Shown here: piece after piece, positions 1-12,485 of the stretch
Position numbering within the stretch: the first letter of the stretch is position 1
Layout of the letters: each line of letters begins with the position of its first letter
Assembly (NCBI GenBank): GCA_021234155.1
Contig: JAJEKV010000015.1
Coordinates: forward strand, 1,646,852 to 1,710,851
DNA length: 64,000 nt
Direction: 5' to 3'
Source: Isoetes taiwanensis
Lineage: Eukaryota; Streptophyta; Lycopodiopsida; Isoetales; Isoetaceae
Notes under the pieces: model-generated
The model's database searches: none
What the model saw: the letters and a program-made list of their open reading frames with translations, nothing else
Told to the model about the DNA's origin: nothing
Translations under genes and position numbers: made by a program

Positions 1-2085
1 GTGAAAATCCTTTTACCATCATCCTCTAAAAAAATAAGCGTGTCATCTGCATACTGCATCAAAGATAGAGACTTACAATCATTAGGCATTTGAAGACACT
101 TAATTTGCCAAGTTTGTTGAAGTTTATGGTAATTCTGGTCACCATTTCTGCCACTATAAGAAACAAATATGGGGCAAGAGGGCACCCTTGTCTGACTCCT
201 CTTTTGCAAGGAAAAAAAAGGGAAGGAGAGCCATTGACCATAACTGCAAATCTAGCCTCTTTATTGAAAGCATAAATCAAATTGATTACCTGCTGAGAAA
301 AGCCAAGGAACTCCATTGCCCTATATACAAAATCACAGTGAATGGTATCAAAAGCCCTTTTGAAATCAAGCTTTAGTAGCATGCAATTTTGCTTGGAAAG
401 TTTATTCCAATGCAGGCCTTCATATGCTCCAATGAAATTGTCGAGAATGCTCTGGGAAGGAAGAAAAGCAGATTGCAGGGGACTGATAGTTATTTCCAAC
501 ATGGGCTTGAGCCTATTTGCCAACAATTTGGCCAATATTTAATAGCTGGTGTTAGTCAAAGAGACAGGTCTCCAGTCAGAGAAACCTATAGGTTGATCCA
601 CCTTTGGAACCAAAGCTTTAAGACCAGCATTAATTGCAGGGTGTAAACTATCAGCAGTCCAAGCCCCTTGAATAAAAGTTGTGATGTCATCTTGCATAAT
701 GTTGTGATTCTGGGGGAAAGCCATCATGACCTGGACTTTTACTAGAAGCGATAGAGTTCAAAGTGAGAAAGATTTCCTGCTTCTGTGGAACAGCTATAAG
801 AAGCTCATTGTTAATTAACATGGGACCAGAATCAATAGAATTGAAAAATTCTTTAAGATCAACCTGAGAATAAGACTGCACATCAAACAACTCAAAGGAA
901 TTTCTGGGCAAAGAAGGATTGGATTCCTTGCTGGCCCTGAATGATGTTGCTTTGATCATCTTGGACTGAAATGATACTATTATTGATAACTCTACTTTTG
1001 GCAGCTCAAAAAAAGAAAGAAGAGCTACTTTTGTCCATCAAGTTGATATATTGACATTTACTTCTGATGGCCAAGGACTGAGCCTCTAACTCCTCAATGT
1101 GTTTGACATTGATTTCCAGCCTTTCTTCTTGCTCCTGCAAAGACTGATTATCCTTATCAAGAAATAAGAGTTCCCTCACCTTTTTTTATCTGAGCATAAA
1201 CCTCATTTTTATCTTTCCCCCAGTTTTTGATCCAATCCTTCAGCTTTTTTAATTTCTACACAAAACTTGCCATTCAAGCTTGGGAAGGGACACATAATAT
1301 TCCCTTAATTGTAAGCAGAATTGCTTAATATGCAGTAGCTGAACATTAAATTTAAAGGGAGTGTTTACCTTGGCAGCACGTGAGGCATAAGAGGGGGACT
1401 CCAAAACCTGTGGAAAATGATCAGAGATGGAGTTGCTACAATCTGACTTGATGAGAACTTGATCCCAAATGTCCAGATCAGTTGATGAACTATAGAACCT
1501 GTCTAGAACACAGAAGGTACTCTCAAGGCCTTTTCTTTTATTGCTTCAGGAATAGGTGGCCGAGGAGGAAGGGAGATGATAAACAAACATATCAATAAGC
1601 TTTTCCCATTCTCTCCTTTCATTTTTTGTCATGTTTAACTTCTTATCCAACTTCTGATCCCAGTGGGGGGTATTATTAAAATCCCCTGCTAAGAGCCAAT
1701 TATGCATCTGATTTTGACCTTCACTCCAAATTCTCATTTCACTCCACTGTGGCTCTGTTGCAGCATAGACGTTAATAATGCCTGAAATTTGACCTTTAAT
1801 ATCCAGAAAACTGACAGACCATCGACCTGAAGGGGCTACATAAGAGCCAGAGGATGAAAATCCTTTCCAGATCATGCAAATGCCTCCTCGGATACCATTG
1901 ACAGCAACCCAAGTGGAGTCACTCCCTGGACATATCCAATCTCCTAATTTAGAAGATTCAAGAAAGGGAAGTCTATGCTCCTGCAATAAAATAATGTCTG
2001 CTTTCATTTCTTGTATGGCAATCAGAGCCCTTTTTCTTTTTAAAGGATCCTTTATGCCTCTAAGATTCCAACAAACAATCTTCAC
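1..2085 (-). pseudogene. LINE1 ORF2, endonuclease-reverse transcriptase, broken
   Basis: ORF2 of an L1 LINE nicks target DNA and copies the element RNA at the nick. The endonuclease domain is open from 2085 to 1546 and starts MKIVCWNLRGI; it includes a QEH motif (LLQEHRLPF) and a GDFN motif (LLAGDFNNTPHW), as in APE-like nucleases. The linker 1545-960 has no long open frame. Reverse transcriptase motifs follow in shifted frames: an LIPKV-type motif and DWRPVSL near 545-620, LKLDFKRAFDTIH near 338-376, RGVRQGCPLAPYLF near 160-205, and YADD at 42-53. The YADD codons are out of frame with the preceding segment, so at least one indel lies between 60 and 130. Endonuclease to YADD is collinear with known plant L1 elements. 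The thumb and C-terminal parts are off the window. Confidence 0.88.
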
Positions 2086-2239
2086 AAAGATTTATTTTTG
2101 GTATTAGAGGCAGGCCCATCCAAATTGAAAAGGACCATTTTCTTGTGCTTTTTCTTCGATGTTTATGGGGTATAGAATTCCTCAAGCCCAGATTGTGCAG
2201 GAGATGACATAATCAAATCATTTATTGGGTATACCTCTT

Positions 2240-3905
2240 CTAGCCTAACATCCACAGCAGCCCTTGTACCTTGATCAACACAAGTAGCTTGAACAATTGT
2301 TGGAGTTCTGAAGGCTGGATTTCTGAGCCCTCTCTAATAGCAGAAGTCTCAACATGATTTGGAGATTTTGGCTGTTGCTTTAAAAGCTCACTAGTATCTA
2401 CTTGATTTCCAATCCCAGAATTATGGATCAGAGGCATTGGCTATTGCTTCTGAAGCTCAACGATACCTTTCAGATGTGGTTTATCAGGGCTGGGAAAAAG
2501 GATTTGGACAGGAAGATCAGAGACCATTTTAGAGGCATGTGAACATTCACCCTTCTCCACAGCAGCAGAGGGAGAAGCAAGACAGAGCCCCATTCTCCAC
2601 AGTTGGCTCCCTAATTATAATTCCTCGATTTAAAACCTTTACACTTCCACGAAGCTCATCAGACTTCCGAATCCAGGCCATTTTTCCTTTCTCCTGAGCT
2701 AATTGAGCCTGTTCAGCTCTTTCATGCTCTTCTCTAATCTTTTGTTTACGGGCCTTTCTCTTCACATTGCCATTAACATTCTGCTTCCTGGATGCAGGGG
2801 ATGATTTCTTATATGTGTAATCCATGGGTTTGGGGGCTCCAAGTTGGCTTTTTGTTCTCAATAAAGCCTTTGCAGATTCCGCCACCATGCAGCCAAATTC
2901 CACAAGTACTATAAGGAGTGGGGATCCCTCTCCATTGCAAAGGAAGACATTTATGAAGGCCAAAGTAATCATAATAGTCAATTCTCTCAGGGATTGGCTT
3001 GAGAAGATTTAATTGGATCCAAACACGCGGAGGTTGATCCGGCATGGCTTCCATTCCAACGAAATCCCCCAATTCCTGAAAGAGATTCCTCAGAATTTCT
3101 TCACTCCAATAAATTGGACTAAGGCCTTGCATCGAGGTCCATGCAGGATGGAAGAGTTGCTTGATGTCCTGAGGATCAAAGGCCGGGTACCATCTTTGAA
3201 AGAAAATTTGGGTATTGGCTCTCGTAATTGTGCCTTGTTTAGGGAGCATTTTAACAGATATCTCATTTCCACATTCCACAATGAAGAAAGGGAAACCAAG
3301 CCAATAAATCTTAGAAATAGAGATACTTTCAATCAATTTTTCGAGCTCGGCTCTTATCATCGGGAGTTTCACTCCCTCATGTCTAACACAGCTAATCACT
3401 GCTCGATTCACCATCTGTTTTAACCTTGCTTCCACAAACGGGTTTTTCAAAATTTTACCATGGAATACATGCTTGGCTTTTTCCTCGACTGGCTCCAGAA
3501 TTGGCACACAATATTCTGCTGCCTTTGCACAGCTCCTATCTCCATCTGTTGCCTCGTTGCCACCATATCTATAGGAGTTACACTTGTCTTTTGCTTCTCC
3601 GGCTCTGAGTCCGACAGGTACGCGAAAAAGTCGCCAAAAGCCATCAAATTTTCTGCGTTCTCTTCGACTTCCTTTCCTTTTCTCACCCTATTGGTTTCAT
3701 CATTATTGATTGCTGCATTCTGTCCTTTTGCAGGCTCCAAATCATTCAAAAATTGTACCAATTTCCTCCTTTCAAAATCTAACATGACAGACACTCTTCT
3801 TGCAATCATTTTGATCTCATCTGGCACAGAATCCAATGTTTGGCTGTCACTCGCTTTTCTCAAATTGTCTTTCCACGACAAAATAGAGGATTTACCATTA
3901 TCCAT
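2240..3905 (-). pseudogene. LINE1 ORF1, gag-like RNA-binding protein, broken
   Basis: This is the first ORF of the LINE. It starts at the ATG ending at 3905 (MDNGKSSILSWKDNLRKA) and runs through frames that overlap at 3507-3447 and 2981-2809. The middle block (about 3420-2990) has the pattern of the DUF4283 region of plant L1 ORF1 proteins, with FPFFIVECGNEI, a TRANTQIFFQRWYPAFD stretch and PPRVWIQL. A short basic zinc-knuckle-like segment (CGIWLHGGGICKGFI) comes next, followed by a lysine/arginine-rich tail (2820-2640). It should bind element RNA in the ribonucleoprotein. Three or more frameshifts are needed to read through. The assignment to ORF1 rests on position upstream of the endonuclease and on the DUF4283-like block. 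Confidence 0.75.
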
Positions 3906-4005
3906 AACTAACTTCTCAAAAAACTATGAACCAAAACCAAGAACCAAATCGGTTTTCCCTTTTGAGTTTTTCTTCTTCTTTTTTTTTTTCTTTTTTTTTT
4001 TTTTA

Positions 4006-4412
4006 AATACTATGATTTTCCCATCATGCCAATCACAGAAGACATGGAATATACCATTGGCAGCAGCATTTCTATCACCAATGAATTCTCCTAACCAAAA
4101 CTCTTCAGCAAGAATAGCGTTTTCAGGAATGGTTGAAAAAAATGGGGGCAAAAAGTTGATCTGGGAAGAATTGCTGCATCACCAGGGAGTTCCATAGTAC
4201 ATCAGGCTCCCCTTCAAGCCACCTACATGAATACCGACCGTCCTGTATCAAAATTGCGAGTAGTCTCACCATGGCACCATTTTTGAGTGCTCAGAAAAGA
4301 TCCCGTGAACTTAGGGGTCTCGGTCAGACACTCTCGCATACCATGCAAGCTGAATATGTTGGTGGCAAATAGCACTGCCGTTTCCAATGCCGTGATCGTT
4401 GATTTACATCAG
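4006..4412 (-). pseudogene. Decayed Ty3/gypsy integrase scrap
   Basis: Read on the minus strand, the segment has a short integrase-core signature around the second catalytic Asp (SDRDPKF, near 4290-4330), followed by sequence whose frames are broken. A sister copy at 39031-39480 keeps a longer open piece with IVSDRDPKF preceded by a helix typical of gypsy integrases. The 4010-4190 part (read as GDRNAAANG...FCDWHDGKII) is not recognised. The segment flanks the 5' end of LINE1 in both copies, so it was probably the insertion target of LINE1. Confidence 0.5.
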
Positions 4413-4579
4413 TATACCCATTTATTAGTATAAAGTTTTTTTTTTTTTTTGAAGAACTGTGTCATCAATATATTAAAAGAATGGTAATGTTACAAAGCAA
4501 GTGAGGAGGAAGGAGAACTGCCCCAAAGAGACAGTGATACCTCGACACTCCACAACAAACTCACAGAAAAACTGCAACT

Positions 4580-7500
4580 CTACTGCTGTACAAACCGATC
4601 ATCACCATCTACAACACCCAAGAAGTCCCGCCAAATGGCAAACTTCCGCTCTACTACTCCCGGGAACACCAGAAAGCTTTGAAATAGCTTGTACCGAGTC
4701 GAGGAATCGAGAGGCCGCAGTCTTTGAATCCCCGAAAGATCCACAACCGCCGCTTCCAAATCAGCCACACCAACCAAGCCACGCGACAGATGCAAGGCTT
4801 GCCGCCGCAAGAGCGGCCAAGCACCAGATACACATGAAGCAAAGCTGGCGGCTAGTCAATCTCACCGAAACAGAGCCCTAACCTAATCGAGGCAAACACG
4901 CAAGTGAGGGCATAAAACCGGACAATGCTCCACGGCCTCACGATGAAGGCCACAACAAGGGCGTAGAGAGGGCTCACACCCGCCTAAACCGACTCACAAG
5001 GGCATTCACCCGATACGGTGCACCACCGCCACGAAGCACCCTAACCTTCGGTGGGGAAGTGAGCTCCATGTCCACGCCCAAACCGAAGCGCCATCGAGAA
5101 CCCGGCTGCGCAGAGACCACTTGCACGAAGGGGGGTGTGTCATGAATAGCCAAGACCGGTAAGAAGACCGCACAAAGCAAGAAGACACAACATCATCGGA
5201 TGAACCTTCCAAACCTGCACCACCACATCATCCCGAGGGACTATAGGTATGTGTAGCGGAATACTCCCCGCCACGTGCTCCCCGAGATAGCCCTGGTCCA
5301 CGCCCAGCTAAAAGCGATCTCGAAGAGCTCCCACGAAGCTAGCTGACCACCCCAATACCAATCCTCCAAGGTGAGCACGCGACTCGCTTCGCCTCCAACG
5401 AACTCAACGTCCAGAGCATGCACTGATGGCAGCCAAAGGGCAAGGGCGCAGGGGGTAAAGGAACCCACAAGAAAAGGAGAAGAGTGGTGATAAACCGAGG
5501 CATAATCTAGCTGGAAGAGCACACGCACATGATCCCAAGCCCGCAACACCCACGCGGAGAAAAGGGGATGCATGTGGAAAAGCGAGGAGACCATACAACG
5601 GTGCCTGTGGCAACTCCACATGCATGCAGGCGCTTCCCAAATGCCACACAATGGCGAAGAGATCGCAACAACAAGTGCCGCACTGTGAGAAGATGCTCCA
5701 TCCTGCAGAATGCTCCAAACAAACTTGGAGACCAACACCTTACTATGCAGCTAAATCGAGAATGGCCAAGACCCCATCCTCCCGGGCGGAGACATCCACC
5801 AAGCCACTTTAACAACCGCCCCTTCATCATCCCCGCCCCCACACAAAATTTCGAACAATCTTATCCAAAGCACGTATCTTACCCTCAGTAGCTAGCATCG
5901 CAGATCTTTGTATATACATGAGTGCTACAAAGCATCGACTTGGCAATAGTGATCCCACCGCCATGGACAACTTGCTACCCTTCCACCAATTGAGGTGTTT
6001 TACGCAATCCCCGCAAAATCTCATCCCACACCCTCCCCATGGAAACATCCCTCCAAAGGGAATACCCAATGACTTAGTACACACATTACCCGGAAGCACC
6101 TTCCAAGGGAATAGAGCCAAACAAGGGGGGAGGCGGAGTCAATCGGGCCCATAATGCGGAGCACTTACCCCAATTGAGGAAGAATGCCCGAGGCCAAGGA
6201 GAAAGTATCCAACAAACCCTTCACATTCTCGCAAATTCCTCTTACGCCACCAAGAAGAGGAAAGTGTCATCGGCAAAACCGGTTAATAATTATTTTGGCT
6301 ACCATCCTGCATCCGAAGCCCATCCACCACTCCCTCCTCCACTGCAGCAAAAAACAACTGAAACAAAAACGGCGCCAAAGGGCACCCCTGACGCACCCCT
6401 CTGCCTAAGGAAAAAAAGGCGGAGGGTTCACCCTGGCACACCACCGTAGGCGCGGCCGACCTATAAACTTCATGATCGTTTTCGAAAAGCGTGGACCACA
6501 GCCCAACGCTAACATCATGGCAGACAAGAACTCCCAACGGACACTATCGTAAGCTTTGGCAAAGTCAAGCTTAAGATAGGCAATGCCTTGCCCTGTTCTT
6601 CTGGCCCAATAAAGGCCCTCATAAGCTGCGGCAACATTAGTCAAAATGTTCCTCCCAGGGACAAACCCAGACTACACCTTACTAATGGAAGAAGTCAACA
6701 CCGGCTTCAACTTCTCTGCCAGGGCTTTCGCAATAATCTTATACACAGAGGACAACAAGGAGATAGGCCTCCAATCATTAATAGTAGAAGGCTGTTTAAC
6801 CTTAGGAATCAAGGAAATGCATGCGGTATTCAAGATCCTATCCATTTGAGAAGACTGCAGCAACTCAAGGTACACCTGATACACCGACTCACCAGCCCAC
6901 TCCCAATAAGTCTGAAAGAACTCCACGGGGATGCCATCCAGCCGGGACATTTATCCTTGGCCATGCACATACATGCCGCCGCTAAATCCTCTCTGGAGAG
7001 CTCCTGCTCCAAGCTCTCACGCTGGTGAGGCAGAATAGATGGCTTAACAACCCCCAAAACAAGCTCTTGCATCTCCTGCTCATAGGGAAGAGTGCTTGCC
7101 AGGCGAAAAACCCCGAGAAATGGGCATGCACATACCCTCGCAAATCAGCGGGATCCTCCAAAGTCCGGCCATCGGGCGTGCAAAGCAAGGGACGCCATAG
7201 ATTCGTGATATCGCCGCCCTTTAGCCGCTCAAGAACACCAAGCGAACTTGTGTCCCCCTCCTTCAACCAGGTAAGGGCTGCCTTCACGTGCTCTCTCGTG
7301 ACTTTAACCTGCTCGAGCAACAACAATACGCTGCAACACACGCATTCTCCTAATGCCATCGAAGGTCGCGCCCGAATCCTCTCCAACTCGATAGAGACCA
7401 TGCAACTCCCGCTCCTCCCCGCCGCACACGCGCCTACCAAAGACCTTTGGCAAAACGCTTCACCTCGCCAAGGCGGTCACCATACCGGGACATACCCTTC

Positions 7501-8350
7501 GAGGAGATGAAAAGGTATCAAGCCACAACTCCCGGCACCGGGCCGAAATCCACATCGGCCAGCCCGGATGTTCAAGCGGAACACCGCCCTAGAGGGCCGA
7601 GAGGCAAGCTGCACCATTTGGACAAAACACGAGGGTAATGATCGGGAAATGGAGGTAGACGAGAATGTTACTCTGGCGCAAAGAGGGCACACCATCCAAA
7701 GGCGCATGGGGAAGCATAACACCGGTCATGCCTAGCATACGCCCGCCCGCACCAATCTGCCTATTACAATAGGTGAAAGACAAGTCCCTGGGGACCTCAA
7801 CCAAGGCCAAATCCACGCAACAAAGCGAGACCCTTTGGTTCCTCTCAAAACCATGCACAACACGGGTTCCAGAAGCAGTGATCCTCTACAGCTCTACCAT
7901 ATTGAAGTCCCCTAACAACAACCAAAGCGACCGCAACCCACCAAGGGCTCATGAACTTATTCGAATCGTGGCCCATAAAGCACCCGTGAGAAGGCTGATT
8001 AGGGGCATAAACATTAACAATCCCCCACTCCGCCCTCCCTCCAACCACTTAATGATTGCCCACCGGCCAAACACATCTGGCTGCGTAATGCGTGACTCGC
8101 ACATCCATCCTCCAAGCAATAAGAGTACCCCCACTAGTCCGCCTAGGAAGAAGAAGCAATAGAGGCAAACCGCCTACCAACCATATTCATGAGCCTAGAC
8201 ATATCACCCTCTGTGACACTTATGCTCCTGAATGCAAACAATATCGGGGCCGAAGCAGCCGAAGTGCCAAAGAAACACGGGCCCTCTTACTACTAGAGGA
8301 CCGCACCCCACTTACATTCCAACTGAGGATCGACCTATTCATCCGGGAGG
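4580..8350 (-). pseudogene. LINE2 ORF2, endonuclease-reverse transcriptase, broken
   Basis: The start of the endonuclease is near 8350 (ILSWNVSGVRSSSSKRARV, then QEH in a shifted frame at about 8230-8250). WGIVNVYAPNQPS at about 8000-8030 is the endonuclease core. The RT region holds DGIPVEFFQTYW (about 6910-6940), LIPKVKQPSTINDWRPISLL (about 6740-6810), LKLDFAKAYDSVRW (6534-6575), RGVRQGCPLAPFLF (6358-6399) and the catalytic FADD at 6266-6277. A W...KLSMAVG segment (about 5940-6000) and the GC-rich stretch 5840-4580 match the C-terminal zf-RVT-like region of plant L1 ORF2 in position. Several frameshifts separate these blocks. Order and spacing are normal for a plant L1. Confidence 0.85.
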
Positions 8351-8634
8351 AGAAGTGTCAAGCCCCACATGCCCACCCACCGGGCCATCAGTCAACTCCC
8401 GTAGTCATCACCTAGAGCCAGAGGATTAATCACAGCAAAGTGACCCACAGCCGATGTACGTGGCACTCCACTTCCAACACGTGTTGGAAGTCCCCCAGGC
8501 ACCTCCATAGAGTCATGGGCCACACTAGTCTCTACCTCCAACCGGGCTGCTCCAGCCACCTCATGCTCAGCACATACCGCTACCTGGACATCCCCGGGGA
8601 TCACCCGCCCCTCCCCCGGCCACGTCCTCCGGAC

Positions 8635-10175
8635 CTAGCAGAACCAAATCATCATCGAGCCCTCCCGAGCCACCACATCCCCTAGCCACGCCATCCAATG
8701 GCGGCCCGTGACAAGCCTGCCCCGGCCTCGTCCCACACCACCTCTCCCAACCACACCACCACCTCGTCCAACTCCACTCACTGCACCACGGAGTCCTCCG
8801 CCTGTTACCTCAGGAACAAAGGAATCCCGGGCCCCTGCACAAGCACCTGCAACCCCTACCACATCACCAGCACCAGCAGGATCATCAACATGGTCAGATG
8901 GCAGCACAATAGATGAGAACATTCGCCGGATCTCAGAGCCATTCAAAAGCTTCAATCGGAACAGAAAATGCCAGGGACCACTACGTACTGGAAGAGAAGT
9001 GGGCACAGGCTGCAAAGCAGGCAGAGCAACACAGATCTTGGGGACTTGCACAATAGAATGAGCCAAATATACACCCAGGCCATTAGCCATAGAAACCAAG
9101 AAATCAGGCACCATCGGATCGGGGAGGAAGATCCGAACTGCGGAACCAACAAGGATTTTAACCATTTGTCAAAGAACTGGTGGACATTGCCGGAGTATAA
9201 TACTGATACAATACATCTGAGTCACCCAAAGTATCCACCCCTCGACTAACCAATTGCCGCACGGAAGACTCAGCCTCAAACATGATTATGAAAAAATTAT
9301 TTGGGAGGAATTTCAGAGACTGATACCTGGGCAAACCAATCCGCCTCAGATGTCCAGCAAGCCAAGAGCTAAACCTCCTCGTGTCCAATATGTAACCCGT
9401 GAAGTAGCCCAACACTGCAAATGAAACTAGATTCTCAATAGTCTGAACATGCCTGGTATGATCAATATCTATCCATGGAGTCCGTGGAAGAGCCGCTGCC
9501 AGTCAAGCAGTGATGATCCTCCACAAATTTGAGCCTCTTGAACACGCGGGCAAGCCCTACACACCGGAGCCTTGCGCTTAATCCAATCAAAACCCCCGCC
9601 GAAAGTGATGCGAAAGCAGTGTCATTGCTTCGCCAGCCCGGGCAAGACAGGGTTGGGGCTGCCGCCCTGGCATCCTGAGAGGTATCCAGGGGCACCCCAG
9701 GAGGCACATCAGCTACATGCACCCTAGAAGAGGGCGCATCACCAGCAAGTGATCCCTTCCCAAGCACAGGGGAAGAGAGCATCACAGATCCAGTTTCCAA
9801 AGGGGGCATGCTTGATGGGATCAAGACCGGAGTCTCCAAAACACAATCTATTGGGGTCTCAGAATTATATTGAGAGGAAGAGCAATCCACATACCTCTCA
9901 ACCGAAGGGGATTCCAAGAGCTCCCTCATCTCTGCCACCAATTGCATGCCACTTCCTACAGCCCCCGCCTCTTCATGCATGCCGAGACCCGCGCCCTTCC
10001 CCTTTACTGGAGGATTCTTCCTCCTCGCCATCTCCCTTGGCTTCAGCCCCAAGCCATGAGGCTCAATCGATCCCCCATCAGCCTTTCTGGCAGGAGCCAT
10101 GACATCCGAACCAGTCCGGAAATCAGCTGTTTGCGGCAACAAACCACATGCAAAACAGCTGATGCTATACACCAC
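8635..10175 (-). pseudogene. LINE2 ORF1, gag-like protein, broken
   Basis: Three overlapping minus-strand frames (10175-9462, 9415-9158, 9165-8635) lie upstream of the LINE2 endonuclease where ORF1 belongs. The first encodes a low-complexity N-terminal part (MAPARKADGG near the start of the conserved region). The second (LPRYQSLKFLPNNFFIIMFE) looks like the beta-strand core of DUF4283. The third ends in a Gly/Arg-rich tail (GVGRGGGVVGRGGVGRGRGR) that could bind RNA. No clear CCHC knuckle is visible. Identification rests mainly on position and the DUF4283-like block; the frames are broken by at least two indels. Confidence 0.65.
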
Positions 10176-10350
10176 CGGAAAGAGCTCGGAACAAGCTTTC
10201 CAACGAGCCTAAGCACGCCGAAATCTGACACCAGATAAGAGAGATATCGCCGATCAAAGTTTCGCCGTCAGAACCCCAACTGCCCAATTCGACCGCCTTC
10301 CATCTTTGTGAATAGTTATATTTTGCTACAATCTTTATTAGTATATAAAG

Positions 10351-10978
10351 TTAATGCTGTATTATACTATAATTTCGAATTTTTCCTAATGGTTTGAAGT
10401 GTTAATTATGAATTTGCGCCATTTTTCACCCAGGTCTCGAATTGGCATGATTCTTCGACCTATTTTGGGTGAAATTTGATGCCAATGCATAATTTCCACT
10501 CCACTTTTACTATAATGTTAATTTGACTCATTCTTTTCCCTCTTCTAGCAACTTCGCCTATTCTTACGGATCCACTAACTAGGAGAAAAATTTTTCCCAT
10601 ATTTTTGAATTTTTTCATTCCTCACCCTACTAGGCCTGTTAGATTACTACTAGGGTCATGGTCAGTGGGAGTTCCTGGTCAACCAAGAACATTGCTCTGA
10701 TACCATTGTGACGCTCATTACCAAATATACGACGCCCAGCCGTACACTCCGTAGGAAATCCCCCATCCGGTCCTTCGACCGCACGGGCCCTCCGTCTATC
10801 CCGCACTCTGGGATGACCTTAGTGCGGCAAGGGGACACGAAGGTGTCTTGCGCGCCCTTCCCCTATGGGCTCTTATCACAGCGGAAGCATAAACAACGTC
10901 AGAACTAGCAATAGCAACACATCATACTACCTCGAAAGGTAGCCCATCCACATATCCATAACTACAAAGAAGATAACC
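10351..10978 (-). mobile_element. Fragment D: gypsy leader, PBS and truncated LTR
   Basis: On the minus strand an LTR end (...CGTCACA, at 10707) is followed by a primer-binding site for initiator-Met tRNA (10694-10705) and a leader with the phrase tggttgaccaggaa, as seen after the LTRs of elements B and C. The LTR piece is only about 270 bp (10707-10978) of an expected 1.5-1.6 kb. The remaining leader is cut by LINE2; its far side is probably 4413-4435. The fragment lies exactly where ATRX copy 1 differs from copy 2, which lacks it. Confidence 0.75.
10694..10705 (-). other. Primer-binding site, initiator-Met tRNA (fragment D)
   Basis: The minus strand reads TGGTATCAGAGC, complementary to the 3' end of plant initiator-Met tRNA. 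It lies one base from the LTR end. Confidence 0.85.
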
Positions 10979-11457
10979 ATATAGGCATTGAAAAACTGGG
11001 GGCTTAATTTCTATTTTTCGGTTTGCATTTTTACTTACCACTAAAAAGTTCCTAGGAATTTTGAGGTTTCTATACAAAATTCGGCAAATACTTATTAGCT
11101 TATATACAAAATCCGGTGGAACATGACATTCAGAGGCAAATTATCTAGATAGAGGTACTTGAGATTTCAAAGCCTGCAATGAAGCCACCTTTATTCATGT
11201 CCCTATTAAAAAGTTAACCTAACATCACAGCTAGTGTGAGCCACCCATATTCATGTCCCAATGGGTTGCTGTCATTAAAAGAAACTTAAAATCTAACCTA
11301 AGAGGACGGGCAGTGTAAAGTCACCCTTATTTTGCTTAATTCTGCTGTTGAATGTCTTCCATAAGGCCATTACGCTTTACATGAAATGGCCGTGACATGC
11401 CATTTTTATCAAAATACGGCGGTCAGACCAGTTCAAAACCAAACTACGGCCTCACAG

Positions 11458-12485
11458 CAGGGTTCAAGTTTGACGGCTTTCATGCCTGTTTTTGGCTTTT
11501 TTGCCCGTCAAAACAGGCAGCAAAAAAAATTGCCCTGCATATGAAGGGTAATAAGTATCAATTTGCCTGTCATATAGAAAGGCAAGAAAAAAATGTGTAT
11601 GTCATTTGAAAGGTCGCGAACATAAGGCAAGAAAAAGATGTGTATGTCATTTGAAAGGTCGCGAACATAAATTTGCCTTTCATTTTTGTATAAGTACTAG
11701 GGTTATTTTATAGACATATCGAGTTAATGTACCTCTAATGGAATAATGAATTATGTAATATTAATTATTAATTTTTTTAACTTCTACAATTACTGAGCCC
11801 TCAGTAGTCATTATCTAAGCTTGTCTAGTATCATCATTACTGCAAAGGTTTTTCCCTTGAAAACCTTTCGAGGCATGGGTTTTTTAATCCTAGTAGTAAT
11901 GATTGTACTAGCCCATTGTATGGGTCCCATGACCTATTGGTCTCCGTGGACGTTAAAAAAAACTATTCTATTCTATTCCTACATTCTTCCATTTCCCAAC
12001 GAATCCACCAACTTGGGAAATTCGAATCATTTTTGCTCCGCCAGTTGCCTGTCACAGCTCTTTTCAGTAAGCCGATAATGCTCAGAGCATTTTTTTTATT
12101 CGTTTCCCTCCTTTTTCACAAAATGGCGTCTTTGTATGGAGTCTGTGGACGGAGTGCCTGGCGTGGTTTCTTCGCCACATTTCAATCAGAGCGAGCACTG
12201 CCGAGCAAAGAGACCGTCAGTGTCTCTGTCGTCGAGATTCACCAATGGACATTAATCAGAGCCCCACATCTGCTATTCTTAACTTTTTAACTATATATTT
12301 ATGTTAGTAGTTACTATTATGTAACTTACGTTTTTGTTCTAAGTTTATAATTGAAAAATGGTCTTCCGTCAACTAAAATTTTTGTATGTCAATTGAAGGG
12401 TTCAAATTGATAACATTCTATTATATGAAAGACCAATAAAAAAAGTGCCATTCATTGGGAGGGTGCCCGTCAAACTTGAACCCTG
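11458..12485 (+). mobile_element. Non-autonomous hAT transposon, 1028 bp
   Basis: Perfect 19-bp terminal inverted repeats (CAGGGTTCAAGTTTGACGG at 11458-11476, its complement at 12467-12485) are flanked by an exact 8-bp target duplication CCTCACAG (11450-11457 and 12486-12493). An 8-bp duplication and CAGGG termini are hallmarks of the hAT superfamily. ATRX copy 2 keeps the empty site with a single CCTCACAG near 39944-39951. Open frames inside (for example 11821-12078 and 11916-12290) show no transposase motif, so it must be mobilised in trans. Orientation is arbitrary. Confidence 0.93.
11581..11670 (+). repeat. 45-bp tandem duplication inside the hAT element
   Basis: Units 11581-11625 and 11626-11670 differ at one base. 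Each holds ggcaagaaaa and catttgaaaggtcgcgaac. They lie about 120 bases from the left terminus, where hAT elements often carry subterminal transposase-binding repeats. Confidence 0.85.

Larger units (their letters stand above)
1..4005 (-). mobile_element. LINE1: L1-type non-LTR retrotransposon, 3' end beyond window
   Basis: The minus strand reads in order an ORF1 with a plant L1 DUF4283-like region (3905 to about 2240), an APE-type endonuclease (2085-1546) and a reverse transcriptase (959 to 1). This is the plant L1 order. The 5' end is placed near the A/T-homopolymer tract at 3975-4005, because upstream sequence is an unrelated integrase scrap. The 3' end is outside the window. The ORFs are broken by several frameshifts, so the copy is dead. 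Part of it (from about 3134 upward) is repeated at 38149-39030. Confidence 0.85.
4436..10333 (-). mobile_element. LINE2: near full-length L1-type non-LTR retrotransposon
   Basis: A minus-strand LINE of about 5.9 kb. Its poly(A) tail is the T15 run at 4436-4450. A target-site duplication flanks it: tttattagtataaag at 4421-4435 and the same sequence with a 2-nt TA difference at 10334-10350. ORF1 occupies roughly 10175-8635, the endonuclease 8350-7590, the reverse transcriptase 7030-6260 and the C-terminal region down to about 4580. It is visibly GC-richer than LINE1 and the surrounding DNA, so it is a different family. The 5'-most 150 bases (10180-10333) are leader. The frames are broken, so it is inactive. 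It interrupts a gypsy LTR fragment. Confidence 0.88.

Noticed and set aside
4580-5840. GC-rich overlapping frames on both strands as host genes
   Set aside because: They lie inside LINE2 between RT and poly(A) tail and fit its C-terminal region; the plus-strand frames are shadows.
11821-12290. Frames within the hAT element as a transposase
   Set aside because: No DDE or hAT dimerisation motif; composition and overlap of frames look random.
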